This document shows positions 1-5,430 of a stretch of 5,430 nucleotides of DNA, one piece after another. The stretch covers positions 1-5,430 of the forward strand of contig CANSQW010000104.1 of assembly GCA_947649215.1 (NCBI GenBank), in the 5' to 3' direction. The notes below the pieces were generated by a model. That model was given only the letters and a program-made list of their open reading frames with translations, was not told where the DNA came from and did not search any database. The DNA is from an uncultured bacterium (lineage in GTDB: Bacteria; Actinomycetota; Coriobacteriia; Coriobacteriales; Eggerthellaceae). The translations under genes were made by a program, and so were the position numbers. Position 1 is the stretch's first letter, and each line of letters begins with the position of its first letter.

Positions 1-11
1 CCCCAGCGCGG

Positions 12-20
12 CCTCCCCTT
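12..20 (-). promoter_or_regulatory. Shine-Dalgarno-like site for the next operon gene (start lies outside the window)
   Basis: On the minus strand this reads AAGGGGAGG, a strong ribosome-binding match. It sits 10 nt beyond the aroC stop codon, and 11 nt remain before the window edge. No ATG is visible in that remainder, so the start codon of the next gene probably lies just outside. By spacing this gene would continue the operon. A shikimate-pathway gene such as aroK or aroB would fit the context, but nothing of its protein can be seen. Confidence 0.4.
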
Positions 21-30
21 CCCCGCCGGC

Positions 31-1203
31 TCACCGCGACATCGTCCTCAGGCGCTGCTTGTAGGACTTCACGGCCGCCTTGAGGTCGGTCATGTTGGTG
101 CAGCCGAACGCCTCCAGGTAGGCGTTGGCCAGGGTGAACGCCACCTCGCCCTCGGCCACGACGGCCGCGGCGGGCACGGCGCACACGTCGCTGCGCTCCT
201 TGGAGGCCTGCTCGACCTCGAGCGTGTCCAGGTTCACCGTGTCGAGCGGCTTCATGAGCGTGGGGATGGGCTTCATGGCCACGGTGACGATGAGGGGCAT
301 GCCGTTGGTCATGCCGCCCTCCAGGCCGCCGGCGTTGTTCGACGAGCGCTGGAAGCCGTCGGAGCCCTCGAGCACGATGGGGTCGTGCACCTGGGATCCC
401 GGGCGGCGCGCGGCCTCGAAGCCGAGTCCGAACTCGACGCCCTTGATGGCGGGGATGCCGAACAGGGCCGCGCCGATACGCGAGGTCAGCCGGTCTGAGG
501 CGCTCGCGTAGCCGCCAAGTCCGGGCACGAGGCCGCGAGCCACCACGCGGAACGTGCCGCCCAGGCTCTCGCCGGCGGCGCGCGCCTTGTCGATGGCGGC
601 CTTCATAGCCTCGGTGGCGCGCGCGCTCGGGCAGCGCATCTCCGACAGCTCGATGTCGAGCGGCGTGTAGGTGGGCGCCAGGGTCATGGGATCGTCCTCG
701 TCCATGGCCGCGTCACCGACGGACACCACGTAGGAGAACACCTCCACGCCCAGCTCGGCCAGAAGCTCGCGGGCGATGCCCGTAGCCGCCACGCGCGCCG
801 CCGTCTCGCGCGCGCTCGCGCGCTCGAGGATGTTGCGGCAGTCGTCGGTGTTGGTGCGCAGGGCTCCCACCAGATCCGCGTGGCCGGGACGCGGCGTGAC
901 CTCGCGCTTGAGGTCGGCCGGGGGCTGCCCGAAGGGCGCCATGCGATCCGACCAGTTCACCCAGTCGCGGTTGCGGACGGAGAGCCCGATGGGGCCGCCG
1001 AGCGTGCGCCCGAAGCGCAGGCCGCCCGTGACGCGCACCTTGTCGCGCTCGATGGCCTGGCGGCCGCCGCGGCCGTAGCCGCCCTGACGCCGGGCCAGGT
1101 CGCTGTTCATCTGCTCCTCGGATATGACGAGGCCGGCAGGCACCCCCGTCACGATGGCCGTGAGCTCCGGGCCGTGGCTTTCGCCTGCGGTGAGGTATTC
1201 CAT
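31..1203 (-). CDS. aroC: Chorismate synthase
   Basis: Catalyses the last shikimate-pathway step: 5-enolpyruvylshikimate-3-phosphate to chorismate, using reduced FMN as cofactor, in the cytoplasm. The 390-aa product has the usual bacterial length and the family landmarks in order: GESHG at residues 7-11, RRQGGYGRGGRQ at 38-49 with the basic residues that bind substrate and flavin phosphates, RPGHAD at 105-110, ERASARETAAR at 127-137, SNNAGGLEGGMTNG at 288-301, and RSDVCAVPA near 337-345. The start at 1203 (MEYLTAGESHG) is preferred because a GAAAGG ribosome site (1210-1215) lies 6 nt upstream. An in-frame ATG at 1209 would add two residues (MP) but abuts that site with no spacing. The gene follows aroE after 12 nt and ends with TGA. 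It is intact, and the identification is secure. Confidence 0.97.
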   Translation of the reverse strand: MEYLTAGESHGPELTAIVTGVPAGLVISEEQMNSDLARRQGGYGRGGRQAIERDKVRVTGGLRFGRTLGGPIGLSVRNRDWVNWSDRMAPFGQPPADLKREVTPRPGHADLVGALRTNTDDCRNILERASARETAARVAATGIARELLAELGVEVFSYVVSVGDAAMDEDDPMTLAPTYTPLDIELSEMRCPSARATEAMKAAIDKARAAGESLGGTFRVVARGLVPGLGGYASASDRLTSRIGAALFGIPAIKGVEFGLGFEAARRPGSQVHDPIVLEGSDGFQRSSNNAGGLEGGMTNGMPLIVTVAMKPIPTLMKPLDTVNLDTLEVEQASKERSDVCAVPAAAVVAEGEVAFTLANAYLEAFGCTNMTDLKAAVKSYKQRLRTMSR

Positions 1204-1209
1204 GGGCAT

Positions 1210-1215
1210 CCTTTC
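1210..1215 (-). promoter_or_regulatory. Ribosome-binding site that decides the aroC start
   Basis: The minus strand reads GAAAGG here. Spacing is 6 nt to the ATG at 1203 but 0 nt to the alternative ATG at 1209, so it favours the shorter protein beginning MEYLTAGESHG. The site lies wholly in the short gap after the aroE TAA stop. Confidence 0.5.
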
Positions 1216-2175
1216 TTAGCAGTCGAAGCCGGCGGCCTCGGCCATGAGGGTAAACAGCTCGTCGAAGCCGAGCGGCTGAGGCGCCTCGGCGATGTCGCAG
1301 ACGATCTGCACGGTGACGACCGCCTGGGCCACGAGCATGCCGGCGCCGTCGAGCGCCGTGCAGCCCGCCGCGCGCGCCGCCGCCACGAGCGCCGTCTCGC
1401 CGTGGCCGTAGACGGCGTCGAACACCCACTGGCCCGCGTGGAGCAGCGACGTGTCGAAGGGCGCCGGATCGCCGAGGGCCATGCCGAGCGGCGTGGCGTC
1501 GATGATGAGGTCGGCCGCGGCGATGGCCTGGGTGGACGTGGCATAGCTTCCGTACTTGAAGCACACGTGGTCGAAGGCCTCGCGGAAGCTCAGGTGGCGC
1601 TCGCTCGCCGCCGGCAGATCGATGGTGGCGCGGGCCAGGAGGCCGTACTCGTCCACGTAGGCGCGCAGCACCTCGGCAGCGCGATCCTTGTCGCGCCCGA
1701 GCAGCAGCGCCTCGTCGGCGCCGGCCTGGGCGGCGGCGTGCAGGATGGCGAGCGACGTGGGGCCCGTGCCGCACACGGCCACGCGCTTACCGGCGAAGTC
1801 GAAGCCGGCGCGCTCCAGGTTCGCCACGCAGCCCTGGCCATCGGTGTTGTAGCCGATGAGCGCGTCGCCCTTGCGCACGAGCACGTTGGCGCCATGGGCC
1901 AGGCGCGCCGAAGCGGCACGGGCCGTGGCCAGCTCGAAGGCGAGCGGCTTGTAGGGCGTGGTGATGTTGACGGAGAGGAAGTCGCGCTTCTTGAGGAACG
2001 CGCGCGCGTCGAGCGCGTCGGGCAGGTCCATGGCCCCGTAGCGCCAGGGCAGGCCGAGCCGCTCGTAGGCGGCGTTGTACATCACGGGCGACTTCGAGTG
2101 GGCGATGGGGTGGCCCAGCACGTAGAGTCTCTGAGGCGTCTCGGCCGGCGGGGCGCCGGCGGCGGTCGTGGTCAT
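1216..2175 (-). CDS. aroE: Shikimate dehydrogenase (NADP-dependent), divergent
   Basis: Reduces 3-dehydroshikimate to shikimate with NADPH, upstream of chorismate synthase in the same pathway. The 319-aa product shows the N-terminal substrate domain: GHPIAHSKSP at 21-30 with the two shikimate-contacting serines S27 and S29, VNITTPYK at 69-76 with catalytic K76, and GYNTDG at 108-113 with N110 and catalytic D112. A Rossmann domain follows, with a glycine loop near 136-138, GRD at 160-162 (the arginine fits NADP preference), DATPLGM at 226-232 and DGAGMLVAQA at 276-285. It is longer than the usual 270-290 aa because of a Pro/Ala-rich leader of about 15 residues and extra sequence around 171-215. 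Several canonical positions differ: the usual GAGG is GTGP, and NATPLGM is DATPLGM. The start at 2175 is chosen from AGGAG 8 nt upstream and the TGATG overlap with the preceding gene; the reading frame stays open further upstream but that part overlaps the phosphatase gene. Confidence 0.92.
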   Translation of the reverse strand: MTTTAAGAPPAETPQRLYVLGHPIAHSKSPVMYNAAYERLGLPWRYGAMDLPDALDARAFLKKRDFLSVNITTPYKPLAFELATARAASARLAHGANVLVRKGDALIGYNTDGQGCVANLERAGFDFAGKRVAVCGTGPTSLAILHAAAQAGADEALLLGRDKDRAAEVLRAYVDEYGLLARATIDLPAASERHLSFREAFDHVCFKYGSYATSTQAIAAADLIIDATPLGMALGDPAPFDTSLLHAGQWVFDAVYGHGETALVAAARAAGCTALDGAGMLVAQAVVTVQIVCDIAEAPQPLGFDELFTLMAEAAGFDC

Positions 2176-2723
2176 CACAGCTTCTCCTGGGAATGGCATT
2201 CCATGTTCTGGCGGCAGGCCGGCGGGGCAGGCTCGGGCTGACGCGACCCCAGCATCATACGCTCCAAGTTGCGCAGCAGGAGGGTGTGGGGCAGGTCCTG
2301 CTCGACCAGCGGTTGCAGCATGTAGGCCTTCATCCCCGCCAGGTGCGCCGCGGCCACGTCGGTGAGCAGCTGATCGCCCACCATCACCGTGGAGGCGCGC
2401 GTGCCGCCGAGCTTGCGCATTCCCAGCAGAAGGCCGTGGGGCAGCGGCTTCAGCGCCTTGGCCACGATGGGCAGCCCCAGCTCGCCGGCCAGGCCGTGCA
2501 CCGAGGCGTGCCAGTTGTTCGACACGAGGCACACGCCCACCTCCGCCTCGCGCGCGCGGACGAGCCACAGGCGCGCGTCGCGCGGAACCTCGTGGGTGTC
2601 GCGGGTGAGGATGGTGTTGTCGATATCGAGCAGCACGCAGTCCAGCCCGCGGGCCCGCAGGTCATGCTCCACGTCGATATGGGACAGGCGCGAGAAGTAC
2701 CGATCCGGATCCAGCAGGCCCAT
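2175..2723 (-). CDS. YqeG family HAD phosphatase (subfamily IIIA-like)
   Basis: A 182-aa haloacid-dehalogenase-type phosphatase. Motif I is DIDNT at residues 33-37 (nucleophile D33, acid/base D35). Motif II is VSNN at 67-70 (S68), motif III K92 in LKPLP, and motif IV VGDQLLTD at 115-122 (D117, D122). The compact size without a large cap domain and the DxDNT form fit the YqeG/GEP4 family. Yeast GEP4 dephosphorylates phosphatidylglycerophosphate, so a similar role in phospholipid synthesis is possible, but the substrate cannot be read from the sequence. The gene starts 9 nt after mltG and its TGA overlaps the aroE ATG by one base, suggesting translational coupling. The ribosome site is weak (AGGT about 7 nt before the ATG). 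The last 20 or so residues form a polar tail with Pro, two Cys and a His, outside the HAD fold. The family assignment is firm; the substrate is unknown. Confidence 0.9.
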   Translation of the reverse strand: MGLLDPDRYFSRLSHIDVEHDLRARGLDCVLLDIDNTILTRDTHEVPRDARLWLVRAREAEVGVCLVSNNWHASVHGLAGELGLPIVAKALKPLPHGLLLGMRKLGGTRASTVMVGDQLLTDVAAAHLAGMKAYMLQPLVEQDLPHTLLLRNLERMMLGSRQPEPAPPACRQNMECHSQEKL

Positions 2724-2732
2724 GACGGCGAC

Positions 2733-3872
2733 CTAGTTTCCGGCGATGGCCCGCTGGTGCTCGTCGTAGGTCTCGCTGAAGAAGTAGTCCATGCCGCCCG
2801 ACGCGTTGGGCTTGAAGTAGAAGAACAGGTAGTTCGTCTGCTCCGGCTCGCACACGGCCGTCAGGCACTCGAGGCTCGGCGAACAGATGGGGGTCGGCGG
2901 CAGGCCAGGGTTCGAGTAGGTGCTGTAGGGGGTGTCCGCGTGCACCTCGTCGGCCGTGGGGTCGTGGCCCACCTCATAGGCGGTGGTGGCGTCCGACTCC
3001 AGGTAGGGGCGATCGGAGGCCAGGCGGTTGTAGAACACCGAGGCCACGGTGGCGCGGTTCTCGGGCGCCGCCTCCTTCTCCACGATGGAGGCCAGGGTGA
3101 CGGTCTCGTAGAGGCTCAGGCCCTGCGACTCGGGATAGGCGAACGAGAGCCCCGCCGTCTCGGTCTGGAACTGGGTGAGCATCATGGCCACGATGGCGTT
3201 GGCGTCATCGCCCACGGTGACGGAGTAGGTCTTGGGGAACAGGAAGCCCTCGAGGGAGTTGGTACCGGCGCTCTCCAGGAAGGGGAACTGACCGACCCAT
3301 GCGCTGGCGTCGGCGGAGGCGGCCAGGAAGTCCTCGGCGCTCACGCGGCCGTTCGTGGCCTGGGCCACGGCGGCGGCCGTCGCCTCGCGGGTGAGGCCCT
3401 CGGGCACGGTGAGGGTGTCGCCCGTGGCCGCAGGGCCCGCCTTGAGGGTGGCGATGATGTCATCGAGCGAGGTGCCGCCGGCGAACTGGTAGGTGCCGGG
3501 GATGAGCGCGCTCTCGGCGCTCAGCTCGCGCACGCGGTCGACGAACGCGTCGACCGAGGCCACGAGCTTGGCCTCCTCAAGCGACTGGCCCACGTTGTAG
3601 GCGCCTTCGCCCTGCTCGACGGTGATGACGGCCGTCTGCCCCTCGGGCAGCAGGTCGGCCGGCGGATTCACGAAGCGCAGGATGAGGAAGGCGGCCAGAG
3701 CCACCACGATGAGGGCGAGCACGGCGGCGACGATGGCCGGGGCCTTGCTGCGCTTGGGGCGGATGGCGCTCGTGTCGTAGGTGCGGAACAGCTCGTCGCC
3801 CCGGGCATGGGCCGCGCGGGCGGCGTGGTTGGGGCGTTCGGAGTAGGTGAGCTGCTTTCGATGGAGGGGCAT
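2733..3872 (-). CDS. mltG: Endolytic murein transglycosylase MltG (YceG-like)
   Basis: A membrane-anchored lytic transglycosylase that cleaves nascent glycan strands at the outer face of the membrane and is thought to set strand length. The 379-aa protein has a basic cytoplasmic segment of about 43 residues and one transmembrane helix at about 45-67. A LysM-like region follows (about 80-150), then the YceG catalytic domain. Signature stretches are PGTYQF at 125-130, LEGFLFPKTY at 207-216, LASIVEKEA at 260-268, SVFYNRL at 278-284, DTPYSTY at 313-319, GLPPTPI at 323-329 and NYLFFYF at 347-353. E267 corresponds by motif to the catalytic glutamate E218 of E. coli MltG. Three cysteines (330, 336, 341) follow the GLPP motif on the extracytoplasmic side, which is unusual. 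The gene begins 13 nt after ruvX; its AAGGA ribosome site overlaps the ruvX TAA. It is intact. Confidence 0.95.
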   Translation of the reverse strand: MPLHRKQLTYSERPNHAARAAHARGDELFRTYDTSAIRPKRSKAPAIVAAVLALIVVALAAFLILRFVNPPADLLPEGQTAVITVEQGEGAYNVGQSLEEAKLVASVDAFVDRVRELSAESALIPGTYQFAGGTSLDDIIATLKAGPAATGDTLTVPEGLTREATAAAVAQATNGRVSAEDFLAASADASAWVGQFPFLESAGTNSLEGFLFPKTYSVTVGDDANAIVAMMLTQFQTETAGLSFAYPESQGLSLYETVTLASIVEKEAAPENRATVASVFYNRLASDRPYLESDATTAYEVGHDPTADEVHADTPYSTYSNPGLPPTPICSPSLECLTAVCEPEQTNYLFFYFKPNASGGMDYFFSETYDEHQRAIAGN

Positions 3873-3885
3873 GGGGCGGGTATCC

Positions 3886-4308
3886 TTATCTCGCCTGGGC
3901 GGCGCGCTCGTCGAGCCACGCCTGCAGGAACAAACTTGCCGCTATCATATCGACTTTGCCGCGCATGGCTCGCTCGTCGTAGCCCTTTTCACGCAAACTA
4001 CGCTTTGCCGCCGCCGAGCTCAGACGCTCGTCAGCGAAGGTAACAGGAAGGCCTGTCGCAGCGCTGACCTGGGATGACACCTTTCGGATGCGCGCCGCCT
4101 GCGGACCCTCCTCCCCGCTGAGGGTAAGCGGCAGGCCGCACAGCAGAAGCTCCGGCTCCCAGTCCTCCAGAAGCCGCCGGAAGGACTTCGCGCCAGAGGC
4201 CACCTCGGCCGCCGGCAGCACGCACACCGGCGACGCCACGCGCTCCCCCGGGTCGCTCACCGCCACCCCCACGCGCACCTCCCCGATGTCAAGCGCCATG
4301 ATCCGCAT
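3886..4308 (-). CDS. ruvX: RuvX/YqgF family RNase H-like nuclease
   Basis: A small nuclease of the YqgF/RuvX family with an RNase H-like fold. Members are linked to 5' end maturation of pre-16S rRNA and, in some actinobacteria, to Holliday junction resolution; which role applies here cannot be told. The 140-aa protein shows the family pattern: LDIGEVRVGVAVSD at 6-19 (acidic D7), CGLPLTLSGEEG at 57-68, FADERLSS at 91-98 (E94), and KVDMIAASLFLQAWLD at 118-133 (D120). D7, E94 and D120 match the catalytic acidic positions. GEVRVG replaces the commoner GTKRIG. The start at 4308 has an excellent ribosome site, AAAGGAG with 5 nt spacing; a second ATG at 4299 (MALDIG) lacks such a site at suitable distance. 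It is the first visible gene of the minus-strand operon and faces away from the recombinase gene. Confidence 0.95.
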   Translation of the reverse strand: MRIMALDIGEVRVGVAVSDPGERVASPVCVLPAAEVASGAKSFRRLLEDWEPELLLCGLPLTLSGEEGPQAARIRKVSSQVSAATGLPVTFADERLSSAAAKRSLREKGYDERAMRGKVDMIAASLFLQAWLDERAAQAR

Positions 4309-4342
4309 CCGCGCTCCTTTCGCCCTGCGTTTCGCTCCCGCT

Positions 4343-4348
4343 ATTCTA
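4343..4348 (-). promoter_or_regulatory. Candidate -10 box for the ruvX-mltG-yqeG-aroE-aroC operon
   Basis: The minus strand reads TAGAAT, a 5-of-6 match to TATAAT, in an AT-richer patch of the divergent intergenic region. It would place transcription start near 4336, giving a leader of about 28 nt before the ruvX ATG. No convincing -35 box is seen 16-18 nt upstream, so this is a suggestion only. The operon may instead, or in addition, be read from further upstream. Confidence 0.3.
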
Positions 4349-4369
4349 CCTTATCGCACGTTCGTTCCC

Positions 4370-4424
4370 TTGCATTTTGGCGACGACGTGCGCAATATGA
4401 AAAATTCCCCTTCTCCCCCATTAT
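4370..4424 (+). promoter_or_regulatory. Weak promoter candidates for the tyrosine recombinase gene
   Basis: Two poor candidates are visible. One is TTGCAT (4370-4375) with CAATAT (4393-4398) at 17-nt spacing. The other is a -10-like CATTAT (4419-4424, 4 of 6 to consensus) with no clear -35. Both lie left of the repeat at 4426, and only about 29 nt separate that repeat from the recombinase start codon. Any promoter for this gene therefore probably lies outside, or at the edge of, the repeat-bounded segment. Confidence 0.2.
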
Positions 4425-4425
4425 G

Positions 4426-4441
4426 CCAGCGTGAGCGCGCT
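4426..4441 (+). repeat. Left inverted repeat flanking the recombinase gene (candidate recombination site)
   Basis: The site reads CCAGCGTGAGCGCGCT. Its reverse complement recurs at 5401-5416 with 15 of 16 positions identical, including an unbroken 12-mer. Internally it is a partial dyad: AGCG (4428-4431), a 6-nt centre TGAGCG, then CGCT (4438-4441). Short opposed arms around a 6-8 nt asymmetric centre are the usual architecture of a tyrosine-recombinase crossover site. It sits between the ruvX promoter region and the recombinase ribosome site. Sequence beyond the 16 bp does not match the other copy. Confidence 0.6.
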
Positions 4442-4460
4442 TTTCAGTTTTCGGAGAGAG

Positions 4461-4465
4461 AGGAG
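4461..4465 (+). promoter_or_regulatory. Ribosome-binding site of the recombinase gene
   Basis: AGGAG lies 5 nt before the ATG at 4471, within a purine-rich run (GAGAGAGAGGAGA). It supports 4471 as the start. It also shows that translation signals lie inside the repeat-bounded segment while promoter-like elements do not. Confidence 0.65.
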
Positions 4466-4470
4466 ACTCT

Positions 4471-5397
4471 ATGCCCAGCGAGCTTACCGCGGATAGCACT
4501 TTCTACGACTACTACCAGCAATGGGTCGCCATGTACAAGGAAGGCGCAGTTCGCGATGTCACCCTGCGAAAGTATCAGCTGACGAAGATGTGGCTTTCCA
4601 AGCTCATCCCCCAGCTGAAGCTTTCGGAGCTCAACCGGATAACCTACCAGCGGCTTCTCAACGACTACGCATCCTGCCATGAGAGGCAGACGACCATGGA
4701 TTTCCACCACCAGCTCAAGGGGGCGGTTCTCGATGCAGTCGACGAGGGCCTCATCGACCGCGATCCCACGCGGAAGGCCATCATCAAGGGCGTTCCGCCC
4801 AAGGCGAAGAAGCAAAAGTACCTCAACCAGTTTGAGCTCCATCGCCTGCTCAACGACTTGGATCTCGGGCCTGAGATATCATGGGATTGGCTCATCCTGC
4901 TCATCGCCAAGACAGGCCTGCGGTTCTCCGAGGCCATTGCCCTTACACCGGCAGATTTCGACTTCTCTCGACAGATCGTATCCATAAGCAAGACCTGGGA
5001 TTACAAGTCGGACACGGGGTTCGTTCCCACGAAGAATCGTTCGTCGGTGCGCAAGGTGCAGCTCGACTGGCAACTCGTCATCCAGTTCTCCGAGCTCACC
5101 AAATCCCTGCCAAGCGACAGGCCCATCTTCGTTCAGGGCAAGGTATACAACTCGACTGCCAACAGCATCCTCGAGCGGCATTGTCGCCGTGCGCAGATTC
5201 CCGTCATCTCCATTCACGGACTCAGGCACACCCACGCATCGCTGCTGCTCTTTGCGGGGGTGTCCATCGCAAGCGTCGCCAAGAGACTTGGCCATGCCAG
5301 CATGAACACAACGCAGAAGACCTACTTGCACATCATCCAGGAACTGGAGAACCAAGACGTTGATTTGGTCATGCGCTCGATTTCCAGCCTTATTTAG
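4471..5397 (+). CDS. Tyrosine-type site-specific recombinase/integrase
   Basis: A 308-aa tyrosine recombinase that breaks and rejoins DNA at specific sites through a covalent 3'-phosphotyrosine. Residues about 10-95 form a SAM-like core-binding domain, and about 110-300 the catalytic domain. The catalytic set is complete: R151 in TGLRFSEA, K188 in PTKNRSS, H249 and R252 in HGLRHTHAS, H275 in LGHASMN, and nucleophile Y285 in KTYLH. The protein is about the size of XerC/XerD and lacks the extra N-terminal arm-binding domain of Tn916- or lambda-type integrases. This suggests it acts on simple core sites, as DNA invertases and Xer proteins do. It is flanked by inverted 16-bp repeats at 4426-4441 and 5401-5416. 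Sampled 60-base lines are about 52-53% GC, against about 65-85% in the operon, which suggests horizontal acquisition. It is transcribed away from ruvX. Target sites and partner genes are not known; an integrase of a larger element extending to the right is the main alternative. Confidence 0.93.
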   Translation: MPSELTADSTFYDYYQQWVAMYKEGAVRDVTLRKYQLTKMWLSKLIPQLKLSELNRITYQRLLNDYASCHERQTTMDFHHQLKGAVLDAVDEGLIDRDPTRKAIIKGVPPKAKKQKYLNQFELHRLLNDLDLGPEISWDWLILLIAKTGLRFSEAIALTPADFDFSRQIVSISKTWDYKSDTGFVPTKNRSSVRKVQLDWQLVIQFSELTKSLPSDRPIFVQGKVYNSTANSILERHCRRAQIPVISIHGLRHTHASLLLFAGVSIASVAKRLGHASMNTTQKTYLHIIQELENQDVDLVMRSISSLI

Positions 5398-5400
5398 CCC

Positions 5401-5416
5401 AGCACGCTCACGCTGG
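5401..5416 (-). repeat. Right inverted repeat flanking the recombinase gene (candidate recombination site)
   Basis: On the minus strand this reads CCAGCGTGAGCGTGCT, one mismatch from the left copy, and begins 4 nt after the recombinase stop codon. With two more bases (5399-5400) it forms an imperfect 18-bp dyad with perfect outer arms CCAGC and GCTGG around an 8-nt centre. The centre contains the same TGAGCG as the left copy. No T-run follows, so it does not look like a terminator. The window ends 14 nt later, so further copies to the right cannot be excluded. Confidence 0.6.
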
Positions 5417-5430
5417 TGAAGGGTGATGAG

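Noticed and set aside
1204..1209. Start of aroC at the ATG at 1209 (MPMEYL).
   Set aside because: The ribosome site abuts this ATG with no spacing, whereas it is 6 nt from the ATG at 1203, and chorismate synthases commonly begin close before the YLTAGESHG motif.
713..1774. A 353-codon minus-strand frame overlapping aroC and aroE.
   Set aside because: It is an alternate-frame shadow, extremely rich in Arg, His, Gly and Ala; the real frames carry complete catalytic motifs.
880..2241. A 453-codon plus-strand open frame across aroC and aroE.
   Set aside because: It is antisense to two secure genes, its composition is biased toward Ala/Gly/Arg/Val, and there is no domain or suitable ribosome site.
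3338..3346. CGCTCACGC inside mltG, a 9-mer shared with the right inverted repeat.
   Set aside because: The match is short in GC-rich coding DNA and lacks the arm sequence, so it is most simply chance.
2193..4043. A 616-codon open frame on the plus strand across the yqeG and mltG region.
   Set aside because: It is antisense to two genes with clear family motifs, its translation is a low-complexity Gly/Val/His/Arg-rich sequence with no recognisable domain, and such long shadow frames are expected in GC-rich DNA.
4444..4842. A 132-codon minus-strand frame antisense to the recombinase N-terminus.
   Set aside because: It mirrors the recombinase codons, shows no family motif, and has no convincing ribosome site. 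An antisense protein here is unsupported.
5399..5416. The dyad after the recombinase stop as an intrinsic terminator.
   Set aside because: The stem is only 5 bp with an 8-nt loop and no T-run follows. Its near-identity to the upstream repeat is better explained as a recombination or binding site.
4426..5416. The repeats as attL and attR ends of an excisable element.
   Set aside because: Excision needs direct repeats; these two are inverted relative to each other. An att pair with a partner outside the window cannot be excluded.

Overview
The window is high-GC bacterial DNA with a compact five-gene operon on the minus strand (about 31-4308) and a divergent, lower-GC tyrosine recombinase gene on the plus strand (4471-5397). 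Gene order (ruvX, mltG, a yqeG-type phosphatase, then aroE and aroC), the GC-rich third positions and the protein sequences suggest a Gram-positive actinobacterium. My best guess is a gut Coriobacteriia member (Eggerthellaceae-like). That is judged by eye from family resemblance, not from any search.

Read in the direction of transcription (right to left), the operon is: ruvX (YqgF/RuvX RNase H-like nuclease), mltG (membrane-anchored endolytic murein transglycosylase), a YqeG-family HAD phosphatase, aroE (shikimate dehydrogenase) and aroC (chorismate synthase). Gaps are only 9-13 nt, or a 1-nt stop/start overlap, so the genes are almost certainly co-transcribed and partly translationally coupled. 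A strong Shine-Dalgarno-like sequence downstream of aroC points to another gene starting just beyond position 1, plausibly a further shikimate-pathway gene. The operon thus joins RNA/DNA housekeeping, peptidoglycan processing, a possible phospholipid phosphatase and two steps of aromatic amino acid synthesis.

The 162-bp divergent intergenic region (4309-4470) holds a plausible ruvX -10 box, weak promoter candidates for the recombinase, and the left copy of a 16-bp repeat. The right copy lies 4 nt after the recombinase stop codon in inverted orientation, with 15 of 16 positions identical. The recombinase is complete (308 aa, with R-K-HxxR-H-Y catalytic residues) and has a simple core-binding plus catalytic layout without an arm-binding domain. 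Together this looks like a candidate self-contained invertible cassette of about 991 bp beside the ruvX-aroC operon. It is the most interesting observation in the window. It remains an inference, because the DNA right of the cassette is not visible and inversion cannot be tested here.
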